Shown piece after piece: positions 32,296 to 44,117 of a stretch of DNA of 64,000 nt. Below the pieces are notes generated by a model, which was not told where the DNA came from, did not search any database, and was given only the letters and a program-made list of their open reading frames with translations. The translations under genes were made by a program, and so were the position numbers. Each line of letters opens with the position of its first letter. Within the stretch, counting starts at the first letter, position 1. Source of the DNA: Eragrostis nindensis (Eukaryota; Streptophyta; Magnoliopsida; Poales; Poaceae); assembly GCA_012490785.1 (NCBI GenBank), contig JAAXCT010000042.1, positions 186,001 through 250,000 on the forward strand. Reading direction: 5' to 3'.

Positions 32296-34117
32296 TGTTG
32301 ACGGTCCTTAGACCCAATTTTTGACTGTCAATTAGCTCTATAAATAAGGAAGAACTAACACTTACTACTGGCATTTTGTTATCAAATAACCTATTTCCAC
32401 GTGTACCTCTAGACTTGGATGTGCAGATGGAAAACAGGGATTTTCAGGTGTAAACAAGGCCCAAGGCGACGGTTCCAACACGACCATCAAACGACGCGGG
32501 GAATATAATTCAAGGATTAAAGGCCCAGAACCACCCAGAATATCAACTGAGGCCACGCACCTGGAAAAGAGGCTTAAAGGCCGAGGGGAGCCAACCTGCC
32601 AAAGCCCAGCCCAGGAGGGGCCAGGGCCAGGTCGACCGACCCCCAACCCTAGGTCGGCCGACCTGACAGGGAGGCCCCCTGGGTCCATCTTTCTAAGGCG
32701 GTTTGCAACCGACTTCAGGAGGTTGGTTCCACCTGCAATCAATGCCACTGACCTAAGGAACCGCCTCAATTCCACCGCCTTGGAGGGCTATAAATAAAGG
32801 GGTACCCCCTCCCCTTAGAAGACACACAACACAAGAGGCTCATTCCCTCCTCCACACATCCAGAGCTAGGGGCTCTCTAGTTAGGCTTAGGCTGAGTAGT
32901 GGGCTGCCCTTTTGGCTCCCAAGTCCCTTGGAGAGTTTGGGGTAAATTCCCTTGTATCCTTTTACTCTCTTTGTAAGACTTATTTATTTATCAATGGAAT
33001 ATCATCGTTCTTGCAGTAGTTATGTGCTTATGCTAGTTCATCGTTCATCCTTGATCTTGGATGAACGTTCTTCATTCGTTCATGTTCGTTCATCGTTCAT
33101 CGATGTTCGTTCATGATTGTTCATCGTTCGTTCGTCGTTCGTTCATACTCGATCATCGGTTAACGATGATCGTTCTTCATCGTTCATCGTTCGTCGCTCG
33201 TTCTTGAGCGATGAACGCCTACGCTTAACGTAGTGCTAGCTTTGATCCTTTGTCTAAGTAATCGCTTGCTAGACCTAGTTGTTTCTTTTGCTTAGTCATC
33301 GGGTCCATTGTCTTGCAAGAGTGCTCTAGGTTTATCACCTTGCGAGGTGCCTCGAGGGATCTAGAGTTGTGGTTAGTTACGCTAGCATGGTGCTAGGGCT
33401 TCCTTTCCACCCTTGGATGCGTGTTCGTGCCCCACGGTTTGTAGAGGTAGGCGGCAGGTGGTGACAGCCCTGTCCGTCCCTTGTAATCCTCCACGTTCGG
33501 GTATGGCGTAGGAGTATATATGAAATGTCCGGAGATTGGGGCAGACTCTGATCGCTGGATCTCCCGATGATGGCTTGGCAGTAGAACAGCTTAGTCTTGG
33601 CTTGTGTGCAGCTTAGGCTATAGGTAGATGCTACGCACGCTACTTGACGATGTACATTAGGAGTAGCAGTTCTTCTTACCTAACCTTAGTCTAGCTTAGA
33701 GCCGCCTCTCGCCTTTTATCAGAGAGTGGAAATGCCTGCTGTGTGTGTCGCACTATCCTCTATCCATTTATTGCCTTACACCTGCATTTTGGATATTGGT
33801 TATGATCTATCATTTGTAACACCATGAGTATAAGTACACACTTGTCAACCACGTCTTCCTTTGGGAAAATATAAATAACGATACCCTGGAATACTCTCGG
33901 GTGAAATGCTACAACGGGTTATCCGTGCGCTTGCGGATTATCTTTTATGATTAAATACTAATAATACATATCTGGCACTCGTTGCTAGTTGTGGATTATT
34001 ATGTATTCTAAGCAAGTAACTTAACCCCAGGTATTTCTGGCGCCGAACCGGGAATATTCACTCTAGGCCTAACCAGCCTAAGGTGGTGTTTTCTGTTTGG
34101 TGTAAGAAATACCAACA
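32296..34117 (+). repeat. 5' LTR of G
   Basis: 1822 bp. Palindrome pair GGTCGACCGACC (32630-32641) and GGTCGGCCGACC (32652-32663), TATA box CTATAAATAAAGG (32788-32800), CGTTC/CGTTCAT repeat array (33040-33225), PBS relic TGGCGCCGAACCGGGA (34038-34053). Confidence 0.92.
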
Positions 34118-34125
34118 AGCATTTC

Positions 34126-34143
34126 TGGCGCCGTTGCCGGGGA
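34126..34143 (+). other. Primer binding site of G (tRNA-Asp type)
   Basis: TGGCGCCGTTGCCGGGGA eight bases after the LTR end, complementary over 18 nt to the 3' end of tRNA-Asp. Confidence 0.9.
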
Positions 34144-34265
34144 AGACAATTGTAGACAAGTGTATACAATGATTACTCATGATTACACTTGATGTGATTT
34201 AACCATTTCCATTGCAGGCTAACCTTGATCTGTTTTCTCTCTTTGATGTGAAAACAGGATAGTGT

Positions 34266-36376
34266 ATGCGTGGATTCAACTTGCCGGAAAACTTCGTTGA
34301 TAATCCAGAGTCGCTTGTAAGGAAAGTCCGATCCCGCGTCGACTCTCCCTCACAAGCAACACTCCCGACAGACGAACCCACATCATCCGCACCATCATCA
34401 CTTATTGACATGGCTGATCAAAGGACCCTCCGTGACTACTCTGCTCCCTCCGTTGCCAATGTTCCCGTCGGGCCCAATGTCAACGCCGGTGACGCAGGGT
34501 TTGCAGTCAAATCAAGCCTAATCACTATGGTGCAGGCCATTCCTTTTTGTGGAAAGGCCACGGAGGACGCCAACACTCATCTCCAGCAATTCCTTGAGAT
34601 ATGCAACACATCGACAACCGCCGGAGTCAACCAAGATGCTAACAGACTTCGTTTGTTTCCCCTCTCCCTTCTTGGGAAGGCGAAACAATGGTTCTATGCC
34701 AATCATGCCAGCATTGACACTTGGGACCGCTGTTCTACCGCGTTCCTCGCAAAGTTTTTCCCGTTGGGCAAAACCAATGCCCTTCGTGGAAGAATATCAA
34801 GCTTCCAGCAAGCCAACAATGAAACCATCGCCGAGGCGTGGGATAGGCTCCAAGATTACATATCCGCCTGCCCACACCACGGGATGGAAGAATGGCTCAT
34901 TCTTTAACATTTCTACAACAGGTTGACACCAACAACCCGTGGACATATGGATGCCGCTGCTGGAGGAGCCTTCTTCTCAATGACCGTTGCTCAAGCTAAA
35001 GAACTTATTGAGAAGATGGTCTCCAACCATGGGTGGAGCGATGAACGTCTCCAACCACGCTCTAAAGGCGTACACCCTATCAAGGAGGTGGACTTATTGT
35101 CCGCCAAGCTCGACCTCGTCATGAAGCGCTTGGACGACTTCAACACGCATGGTAGTGTTCGTTCACTTAACTCACGCATCACGTGTGAGGAATGTGGCAG
35201 CACTGGCCATATGGGGAAGGACTGCCCCAACCATACCCATGAAGAAGCATTCTACATGAACAACAACAATGGGTATCGTCCAAGTGGAGGTCAAGGTTTT
35301 AACCAAAACCGCCAATCTTATCAAGGAGGAACGAACAAGAAGAAGAAGAAGGACCATCTAAAGATCAAGAAAAGGAAGAAAGTGAGCCTAAGGAAGATGA
35401 CGGGAGGCAAGCACCATTGGACTTCCAAGATACAAACATCATGCCATTCCCGCACCGCACCAAGAAGAGGAATGTGGATGAGCAATTCGCTCGATTTGTT
35501 GAGACAATTCAGAAGATTCATGTCAACGTGCCCTTGATGGATATGATACAAGTACCCACCTACACACGTTATCTCAAGGACATCCTCAACAACAAGCGAC
35601 CCTTGCCCACCACAGAAATGATCAAGCTCACTGAGGAGTGTAGCGCTGCTATACTCAACAAACTTCCTGAAAAGAAGAAAGATCCTGGATGTCCTACCAT
35701 ATCATGCTCCATCGGGACATACCACTTCAACAACGCTCTATGCAACCTTGGGGCAAGTGTTAGCGTGATGCCCAAGGAGGTCTTCGATCAATTGAGCCAT
35801 ACTGACTTAACTCCTACTCCCATGCGGCTGCAACTAGCGGATTCATCCATCCGCTACCCGGCGGGCATCGCCGAAGATATTCCGGTGAAAATCCGGGGTA
35901 GCTTCATCCCCGTCGACTTTGTGGTGCTTGACATGGATATTGACAAGGAAACGCCCCTCATCTTGGGACGTCCCTTCCTTAGCACCACAAAGGCCCAAAT
36001 TGATGTTGGAGTTGGAGAAATCCGCCTCTACATCAATGGGAAGGAGGAGAAGTTCGAGTTCCAACCTCGGAAAGAACAATGCTCGATGATCAAGGTCAAG
36101 TATGGGCCAAACACCTCCAACATTCAAGAAGTTGAAGTGACAGCCAGGAAAACGGACAGCCTCATTGCTCTATGGAAGAGCGTGGCAAAGATTGAAAATC
36201 CATCGCAGTTTCAACCAAAGAAACCTGCGACCACGAGGCCGGGATTATGGGCCAAGAAACCCGTCCCAAAGTCCGAGAAGCCACCTACACCACCAAAGAT
36301 GAAACAAGTGTGGCAAGCCAAGGCGCAGCCCTCCACGTCCTCATCTCCAAGGACTGGGTCCGCGCCACCAAGCTAA
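34266..36376 (+). pseudogene. gag-protease of element G, broken and with a different central module
   Basis: Starts MRGFNLPENF. TAA at 34905-34907 replaces a Gln codon (H reads ILQHFYN). The frame goes on through the zinc knuckle (CEECGSTGHMGKDCP). Near 35330 the sequence leaves the H-like linker and passes, in a new frame, into an acidic stretch and the block EQFARFVE, VPTYTRYLKDIL, EECSAAIL, PEKKKDPGCP, which H and A lack but E has in related form. The protease then reads ALCNLGASVSVMP: the catalytic Asp codon is AAC (Asn) at 35744-35746. The end (LILGRPFLST, KKPATTRPGLWAKKP) again matches H. The copy is almost surely inactive. Confidence 0.85.
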
Positions 36377-37309
36377 ACCCGTTGGAGAAGTCTTAGCCCG
36401 TCGGACTTTAAACGACACGGCCCTGGCCGCCAGGAAAACCGGCATTATCATTCGGTTTGATTCTCTTTTCTTTTTGAATTTTTCCACCACATTTGCATTT
36501 GGGTTTTTTCCAAACCACCTTGCATATTTATTTCCTCCACCAAAAATTTATTTGGATTTTTCCGCCAGCATATTTGAATTTTTCCCTCGCCATGCATTTA
36601 AAATTCAAAATTTTCAAAAACACTTTTGCGTTCAAAATGACTCATCTTTGGATGAAATTTTTGGACCACCTTTGTATCATCATGGAAAAGCCAAAAATAT
36701 TTTTGCATGTTGAATTTTTTTTTCATCAACATGTCGATTTTTGACTTTTTTGAAAAATTTTTCATTCGAGGCAACCTTTTATTTGGAAATCTTTTTGAGC
36801 AAATAATTTTGAGGAGTTTCTGGACATAGCAACCGTGGTCATCACCAATATGGCTGTTGGGGGCTGTGGGCCAAAGAGGGAAGCAGGTGGGCCCCAGAGG
36901 GGGTCGGCCGACCCCACCATTCAGGTCGGCCGACCCAAGGGAGCCGTTGCTCCCTCCCACCTTTGCTCCAACGGTCACATGTACCTCCCAACGTTCAAAA
37001 ACGGCTACTATGGCCGTGTATAAGAGGTGGTGGCCGGCCATTGCTCTCTCCCTCTCACACTCTCATTTCCACTCCTCAACACTCTTCACTCCATTGCTCT
37101 CAAGTTTTCCATTGTGCTCACTTGGTTCTTGCCTCGAAATTCTGCAAAAATATTTCTCTCTTGATTTGATTTTCAGTTTTGATTTGGTTTGGTTTTCCGA
37201 GTTGCGTTTTCTCGCTTGCAAGAACACCGACGGTTTCATCGATTGGTTTTCACTCTCATAACCCGTTCGGAGTTTTCGTTCTTGCGTTCTTGCTCGACCT
37301 CGCTGCAGC
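36377..37309 (+). other. Spacer between gag-pro and ORF2 of G
   Basis: About 0.93 kb without a supported ORF. It has an A/T-rich part with GAATTTTTC-type runs (36470-36790), then the palindrome pair and a TATA-like site (see the internal promoter entry). Confidence 0.6.
36902..37025 (+). promoter_or_regulatory. Possible internal promoter for ORF2 of G
   Basis: GGTCGGCCGACC at 36902-36913 and again at 36924-36935 (22 bp apart), then GTGTATAAGAGG near 37015, a CT-rich stretch, and the ORF2 ATG at 37310. Same layout as the LTR (pair, about 100 bp, TATA). Confidence 0.42.
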
Positions 37310-38866
37310 ATGAAGCGCGCGGGCAAGGCCTTCGCCTCGCTGCTCCGGTCCGGGAGCACGGGCTCGGGTTCATCTCGACCTCGCACTCGCGCCCGCACCA
37401 CCACCGAGCAAGTGTCAAGCCCTCAACATGAAGCCGCAACGGAGGAACAAGCCAACACCGAGCATCGTCTTCTCGTCGACACCGACCTCGACTTGGTGGG
37501 CGACGAAGAGATGAGCGCCTACGAAGCTCTCCGACTCCGTACATTTGCTCCCACGCGAGCATTTGATACGGAACTGCTACAAAAGATTGGTATGGATGCT
37601 AAATTTTCTCGAGTATTTAAAGCAATAGGGTGGGATAAGTTTGCAAGTGTAGATGAGCAGGGTTCCCACTTACTTACACTACAGTTTTTATGCACCCTAC
37701 GCGTGGTAGATGACGGTATTACCTTTCGGTTTTTCCGGGAGGGATATCATTTGACATGGAAAATCCTTAGTCAATGCCTCGGCTTTAATTCTCGCTGCAC
37801 CATTGATGTTGATAGTTCGATTCCAGGTTACTCAAAGTTAGCTTTTTGGCAAAGAATTTCTGCATCTCCTACTTGTGAGAAACCCCGAACTAATCATATT
37901 CATCATCCTACCTTGCGCTTGTTGCACATGTGACTTGGCATTACCTTGTTTCCTAGAAGTGATATTAGGATTGTGCGCGAAGATGATCTGAAAATTCTTT
38001 ATGCTATGGTTGAGAAAATAAAGATTTCTCCTGTCATGTCCATGATTTCTCAGTGGTTAGAAAATTTTAGAATGACTGGACCAATTGAGTGCACCTCGTT
38101 GATTACGCGTATTGCTGCGGGTGCTGGTGCTTTGCATGATGCTAATGTTGCTTATATTGATATACCCCGCTCTCTTATCACCGAGGATTATCTTATTCAA
38201 GGTCATACACTTAAGCATGGTCCAAATAATTCTCTCATATTTTATTATGTCGGTTATACAAATGAATTCCCGTTACCTAACCGGGAACTTCGTTTGTATG
38301 GCTGTAAAAACCTAACCACACCTCTCGAAAAAGAGGAGGCTGCACGCAGGAGTACTTCTTCTCGCAGGAGGACGCGCAGGCCGGAGCCGACCGCCGACAC
38401 CGGGATGCCCGCACCGCAGCCCATGGCCTATGCATATGGGCCAAGCTACGGTCACGCCGGGTATGGTCCCAGTGGTTACACCACTCCACCACCATTTGAG
38501 GTCGGCGGCTCGTCGCAGCAGGGTGCGGGCCAAGCCCAATGGACGCACCCTCCCCGCGCACAATGGGAGGAAATCTCCTCCAATTCGACGTCCTAGTCAC
38601 CACGGGCCGGTGGGCGTCGTTCGTCTGCAGCTCGTGATCCATATCTCGAGCAGCAAATGAATGCGCTCACCGAGCAAATGGGACGCATCGAGACTCGAGG
38701 AGAGGACGTTGAGCACAATCTCAACCAACACGTCCTGCAGACCCATCAGTGGCAAGAAAACACAAATGCCCAGCTCACCAACCTCACCAACATGACGCAG
38801 CAGGGCCAAGCCGATATGTTGGCTTACTTTCGCCACACCGGGTTCGATCCTCGACGTCACCCATGA
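37310..38866 (+). pseudogene. ORF2 of element G (Athila ORF1-like) with two stops
   Basis: MKRAGKAFASLLRSG, then Ser/Arg-rich sequence, DTDLDLVGDEEMSAYE, the core to HHPTLRLLHM, TGA at 37931-37933 (Trp in H), the core from ITLFPRSDIR, a Gly/Pro/Tyr linker, TAG at 38594-38596 (Tyr in H), and a C-terminal coiled-coil-like segment (MNALTEQMGRIE) to a natural stop. Function unknown. The copy is dead, but close to H over its whole length. Confidence 0.8.
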
Positions 38867-39718
38867 GCAAGAACAAGCTTGGGGGGGATGCCATACCCCC
38901 CCCCCCCCCCCCCCCCCCCGCTAAGGTATCATGTATCGCAACTTGTATCCTTTTGTTTCTTTTGTTTGCTTGTTCTTGCACCTCTCATGAAAAATACCAA
39001 AAAAATGATAAATCTGAAAATAAAATAAAAATGACAAAACTAAAAAGAACAAAAATAGTCTTTAGTGTGGTTGCTAGTTTTTCGTAGTTTCTCTTTATAT
39101 GCGTGTATGAGTGTTTAGCCTTCCTTATGTTGAGATGATGAATAGTTGCTCTGTTTTATCTCTCTTTTGTACCTAGTCACAACTTAGTGCTCTCCCAAGT
39201 TTTGAGATTTTTGGCTTATGCTTACCTTGAACTTGAAACTTGTGGGCTGCATAGTGCTTGATCTAAGTCTAAGTTGTTGTGAGATATGATATGGTACAAA
39301 TGGGGCTGCTATGATCTTGTTCAAAGTAAGACTTGACTTCCGGAGTTTTATTTTTACAAAATACAAAAGAATGATAAAGTTCCTCAATGATCAAAATTCC
39401 TACCAAAGCCATATGTTGTTCTTACATTGCAAACCCTTACACATATGCTGCTTGTCATTGCATTGAGCTTTATCAAAATTGTGTGACCCTAGTGAGAAGC
39501 TTGTCATACTCTCATTGATCAAGATCACGTACACTCCACCTCGCATGCTAAACTTCTACACTGGAAGTTAAGCAATACCACCACACTTTCCACCCAAAAT
39601 AAAAACTCCAAAAAAAAAATTCATTGTTACCTCTCTCTCAAAATTTATCATTGGAGACATGGCTATGCAAAAGAAAGAAAAAGAATAATCCCCTGCTCAT
39701 ACAAAAGTAGAGCATGAT
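38867..39718 (+). other. Non-coding tail of G, first part, with a C24 run
   Basis: Directly after ORF2: AAGCTTGGGGGGGATGCCATA followed by 24 C (38896-38919), then A/T-rich sequence matching the A and H tails. H is inserted after ATGAT at 39714-39718. No ORF. Confidence 0.65.
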
Positions 39719-41557
39719 TGTTGGTATTTCTTACACCAAACAGAAAACACCACCTTAGGCTGGTTAGGCCTAGAGTGAATATTCCCGGTTCGGCGCCAGA
39801 AATACCTGGGGTTAAGTTACTTGCTTAGGATACATAATAATCCACAACTAGCAACGAGTGCCAGATATGTATTATTAGTATTTAATCATAAAAGATAATC
39901 CGCAAGCGCACGGATAACCCGTTGTAGCATTTCACCCGAGAGTACTCCAGGGTATCGTTATTTATATTTTCCCAAAGGAAGACGTGGTTGACAAGTGTGT
40001 ACTTATACTCATGGTGTTACAAATGATAGATCATAACCAATATCCAAATGCAGGGGTAAGGCAATGTATGGATAGAGGATAGTGTGACACACACAGCAGG
40101 CATTTCCACTCTCTGATAAAAGGCGAGAGGCGGCTCTAAGCTAGACTAAGGTTAAGTAAGAAGAACTGCTACTCCTAATGTACATCGTCAAGTAGCGTGC
40201 GTAGCATCTACCTATAGCCTAAGCTGCACACAAGCCAAGACTAAGCTGTTCTACTGCCGAGCCATCATCGGGAGATCCAGCGATCAGAGTCTGCCCCAAT
40301 CTCCGGACATTTCATATATACTCCTACGCCATACCCGAACGTGGAGGATTACAAGGGACGGACAGGGCTGTCACCACCTGCCGCCTACCTCTACAAACCG
40401 TGGGGCACGAACACGCATCCAAGGGTGGAAAGGAAGCCCTAGCACCATGCTAGCGTAACTAACCACAACTCTAGATCCCTCGAGGCACCTCGCAAGGCGA
40501 TAAACCTAGAGCACTCTTGCAAGACAATGGACCCGATGACTAAGCAAAAGGAACAACTAGGTCTAGCAAGCGATTACTTAGACAAAGGATCAAAACTAGC
40601 ACTACGTTAAGCATAGGCGTTCGTCGCTCAAGAACGAGCGACGAACGATGAACGATGAAGAACGATCATCGTTAACCAATGATCGAGTATGAACGAACGA
40701 CGAACGAACGATGAACGATCATGAACGAACATCGATGAACGATGAACGAACGATGAACGAACATGAACGAACGAAGAACGTTCATCCAAGATCAAGGATG
40801 AACGATGAACTAGCATAAGCACATAACTACTACAAGAACGATGATATTCCATTGATAAAGAAATAAGTCTTACAAAGAGAGTAAAAGGATACAAGGGAAT
40901 ATACCCCAAACTCTCCAAGGGACTTGGGAGCCAAAAGGGCAGCCCAACTACTCAGCCTAAGCCTAACTAGAGAGCCCCTAGCTCTGGATGTGTGGAGGAG
41001 GGAATGAGCCTCTTGTGTTGTGTGTCTTCCAAGGGGAGGGGGTACCCCTTTATTTATAGCCCTCAAAGGCGGTGGAATTGAGGCGGTTCCGTAGGTCGGT
41101 GGCATTGATTGCAGGTGGAACCGACCTCCTGAAGTCGGTTGCAAACCGCCATAAGAAGATGGACCCAGGGGGCCTCCCTGTCAGGTCGGCCGACCTAGGG
41201 TTTGGGGTCGGCCGACCTGGCCCTGGCCCCCCCTGGGCTGGGCTTTGGCAGGTTGGCTCCCCTCGGCCTTTTAGCCTCTTTTCCAGGTGCGTGGCCTCAG
41301 TTGATATTCTGAGTGGTTCTGGGCCTTTAATCCTTGAATTATATTCCCGCGGCGAGCGTCGTTTGATGGACGTGTTGGAATCGTCGCCTTGGGCCTTGTT
41401 TACACCTGGAAATCCCTGTTTTCCACCTGCACATCCAAATCTAGAGGTACACGTGGAAATAGGTTATTTGATAACAAAATGCAAGTAACAAGTGTTAGTT
41501 CTTCCTTATTTATAGAGCTAATTGACGGTCAAAAACTGGGTCTAAGGACCGTCAACA
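39719..41557 (-). repeat. 3' LTR of H
   Basis: Palindrome pair 41184-41195 and 41206-41217, TATA box (complement of TATTTATAG) 41050-41060, CGTTC-type array 40620-40800, PBS relic 39783-39798. Confidence 0.93.
40620..40800. repeat. GAACG/GATGAACG short-period repeats in gypsy LTRs
   Basis: Dense irregular repeats of GAACGAAC and GATGAACG (CGTTCGTT/CGTTCATC on the other strand). The same array stands at 6085-6345, 24395-24620, 33040-33225, 59253-59433 and 61605-61795, always downstream of the LTR TATA box in element sense, so probably in the transcribed R/U5 part. Confidence 0.85.
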
Positions 41558-41595
41558 ACTCCCCCAAGCTGTCCTCCTTGCTCGTCCCGAGCAAG
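41558..41595 (-). other. Polypurine tract and hairpin of H
   Basis: The minus strand reads hairpin CTTGCTCG-GGA-CGAGCAAG (41577-41595), a short spacer, and AGCTTGGGGGAGT against the LTR. Confidence 0.8.
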
Positions 41596-43047
41596 AAGTA
41601 GGACTTAGGATGTTGATCAGGAGTTGCTACAATGTTTCATATCTCATAGGTACTATGCACACAACAAAATACTCTCCTTTGAGTTGAAAAAGTTGGCATG
41701 GTAACTCACCCTTTACCTTACTCCTTATGGGGCGTATGGCTTTTTCCTTGTCTTGGGCGGTTGAGAGATAGAACGGTTATAACAGAGCACCAATCACTTG
41801 TCCATTGTTTGACTTTTATTTTCCGGAGGTTTTCAAAAGTTTTGAAATAAAAGCAAAGTTCCTCAAATGATGCTCTCAAATCGCTCAATAAGTGTATATT
41901 CCTCACCAAGGCATTATTGTGTTGCCTCTTTGTCATCCTACTTCTAAGGCTTGTATGTGGAGCTCAAGGTAGGGATGATATGAGGCATACTTGCATCACA
42001 CATATTGCTGAACCAAAAGAGTGGATCCATGGAGAATGCAAGTCATACAACCTTGATCAAGATGTGCATGTGTGTATAAGGTGGTGGTGAGGTGGAAGAA
42101 CTATACTCCTTTTTATTTGTTTCCTCTCTCTCTTTTTGAATTTTTGAGGAGAACATGGCTATCTTGCTTTCTTTCTTTTTCTCAACATTTTTCTTTCTTT
42201 ATTCCCCATTTTTCTTCATCATGCTCTACTTTTGTATGAGCAGGGGATTATTCTTTTTCTTTCTTTTGCATAGCCATGTCTCCAATGATACATTTTGAGA
42301 GAGAGGTAACAATGAATTTTTGGAGTATTTATTTTGATGGAAAGTGTGGTGGTATTGCTTAACTTCCAGTGCAGAAGTTTAGCATGCGAGGTGGAGTGTA
42401 CGTGATCTTGATCAATGAGAGTATGACAAGCTTCTCACTAGGGTCACACAATTTTGATAAAGCTCAATGCAATGACAAGCAGCATATGTGTAAGGGTTTG
42501 CAATGTAAGAACAACATATGGCTTTGGTAGGAATTTTTGATCATTGAGGAACTTTATCATTTTTTTGTATTTTGTAAAATAAAACTCCGGAAGTCAAGTC
42601 CTACTTTGAACAAGATCATGGCAGCCCTATTTGTACCATATCATATCTCACAACAACTTAGACTTAGATCAAGCACTATGCAGCCCACAAGTTTCAAGTT
42701 CTAGGTAAGCATAAGCCAAAAGTCTCAAAACTTGGGAGAGCACTAAGTTGTGACTAGGTACAAACAAGAGATAAAACAGAGCAACTGTTCATCATCTCAA
42801 CATAAGGAAGGCTAAACACTCATACTCGCATATGAAGAGAAACTACGAAAAACTAGAAACCACACTAAAGACTATTTTTGTTCTTTTTAGTTTTGTCATT
42901 TTTATTTTATTTTCAGATTTATCATTTTTTTTTGGTATTTTTCATGAGAGGTGCAAGAACAAGCAAACAAAAGAAACAAAAGGATACAAGTTGCGATACA
43001 TGATACCTTAGCGGGGGGTATGGCATCCCCCCCAAGCTTGTTCTTGC
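41596..43047 (-). other. Non-coding tail of H
   Basis: About 1.45 kb close to the tails of A and G, including CTTGTATGTGGAGCTCAAGG, T-rich runs, and next to ORF2 a G6/C8 inverted run (about 43013-43035). No credible ORF. Confidence 0.65.
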
Positions 43048-44099
43048 TCATGGGTGATGTCGAGGATCGAACCCGGTGTGGCGAAAGTAAGCCAACATAT
43101 CGGCTTGGCCCTGCTGCGTCATGTTGGTGAGGTTGGTGAGCTGGGCATTTGTGTTTTCTTGCCACTGATGGGTCTGCAGGACGTGTTGGTTGAGAGTGTA
43201 CTCAACGTCCTCTCCTCGAGTCTCGATGCGTCCCATTTGCTCGGTGAGCGCATTCATTTGCTGCTCAAGATATGGATCATGAGCTGCAGACGAACGCCGC
43301 CCACCGGCCCGTGGTGAGTAGGACGTCGAATCGGAGGAGATTTCCTCCCATTGCGCGCGGGAAGGGTGCGTCCATTGGGCTTGGCCCGCACCCTGCTGCG
43401 ACGAGCCGCCGACCTCGAACGGTGGTGGAGTGGTGTACCCACCGGGACCATACCCGGCGTGACCGTAGCTTGGCCCATGTGCATAGGCCATGGGCTGCGG
43501 TGCGGGTATCCCGGTGTCGGCGGTCGGCTCCGGCCTGCGCGTCCTCCTGCGAGAAGTACTCCTGCGTGCAGCCTCCTCTTTCTCGAGAGGTGTGGTTAGG
43601 TTTTTACAGCCATACAAACGAAGTTCCCGGTTAGGTGACGGGAATTCATTTGTATAACCGACATAATAAAATATGAGAGAATTATTTGGACCATGCTTAA
43701 GTGTATGACCTTGAATAAGATAATCCTCGGTGATAAGAGAGCGGGGTGTATCAATATAAGCAACATTAGCATCATGCAAAGCACCAACACCCGCAGCAAT
43801 ACGTGTAATCAACGAGGTGCACTCAATTGGTCCAGTCATTCTAAAATTCTCTAACCACTGAGCAATCATGGACATGACAGGAGCAATCTTTATTTTCTCA
43901 ACCATAGCATAAAGAATTTTCAGATCATCCTCGCGCACAATCCTAATATCACTTCTAGGAAACAAGGTAATGCCAAGCCATATGTGCAACAAGCGCAAGG
44001 TAGGATGATGAATATGATTAGTTCGGGGTTTCTCACAAGTAGGAGATGCAGAAATTCTTTGCCAAAAAGCTAACTTTGAGTAACCCGGAATCGAACTAT
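43048..44099 (-). pseudogene. ORF2 of element H, second part
   Basis: Continues ORF2 after the E insertion, from SSIPGYSKLAFWQRIS through HHPTLRLLHIW, CTSLITRIAAG and the Gly/Tyr/Pro linker to the coiled-coil-like end (LEQQMNALTEQMGRIE) and its natural stop. No internal stop. In frame with 54619-55125 when E, its 18-bp filler and one ACTAT copy are set aside, so ORF2 was intact until E arrived. Confidence 0.82.
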
Positions 44100-44117
44100 A
44101 ATTAAGACCCTGCTGAG

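Noticed and set aside
40628..40918. Open frames with RSSFVH-type repeats in gypsy LTRs
   Set aside because: They arise from the CGTTC/CGTTCATC short repeats; they are LTR sequence downstream of the TATA box.
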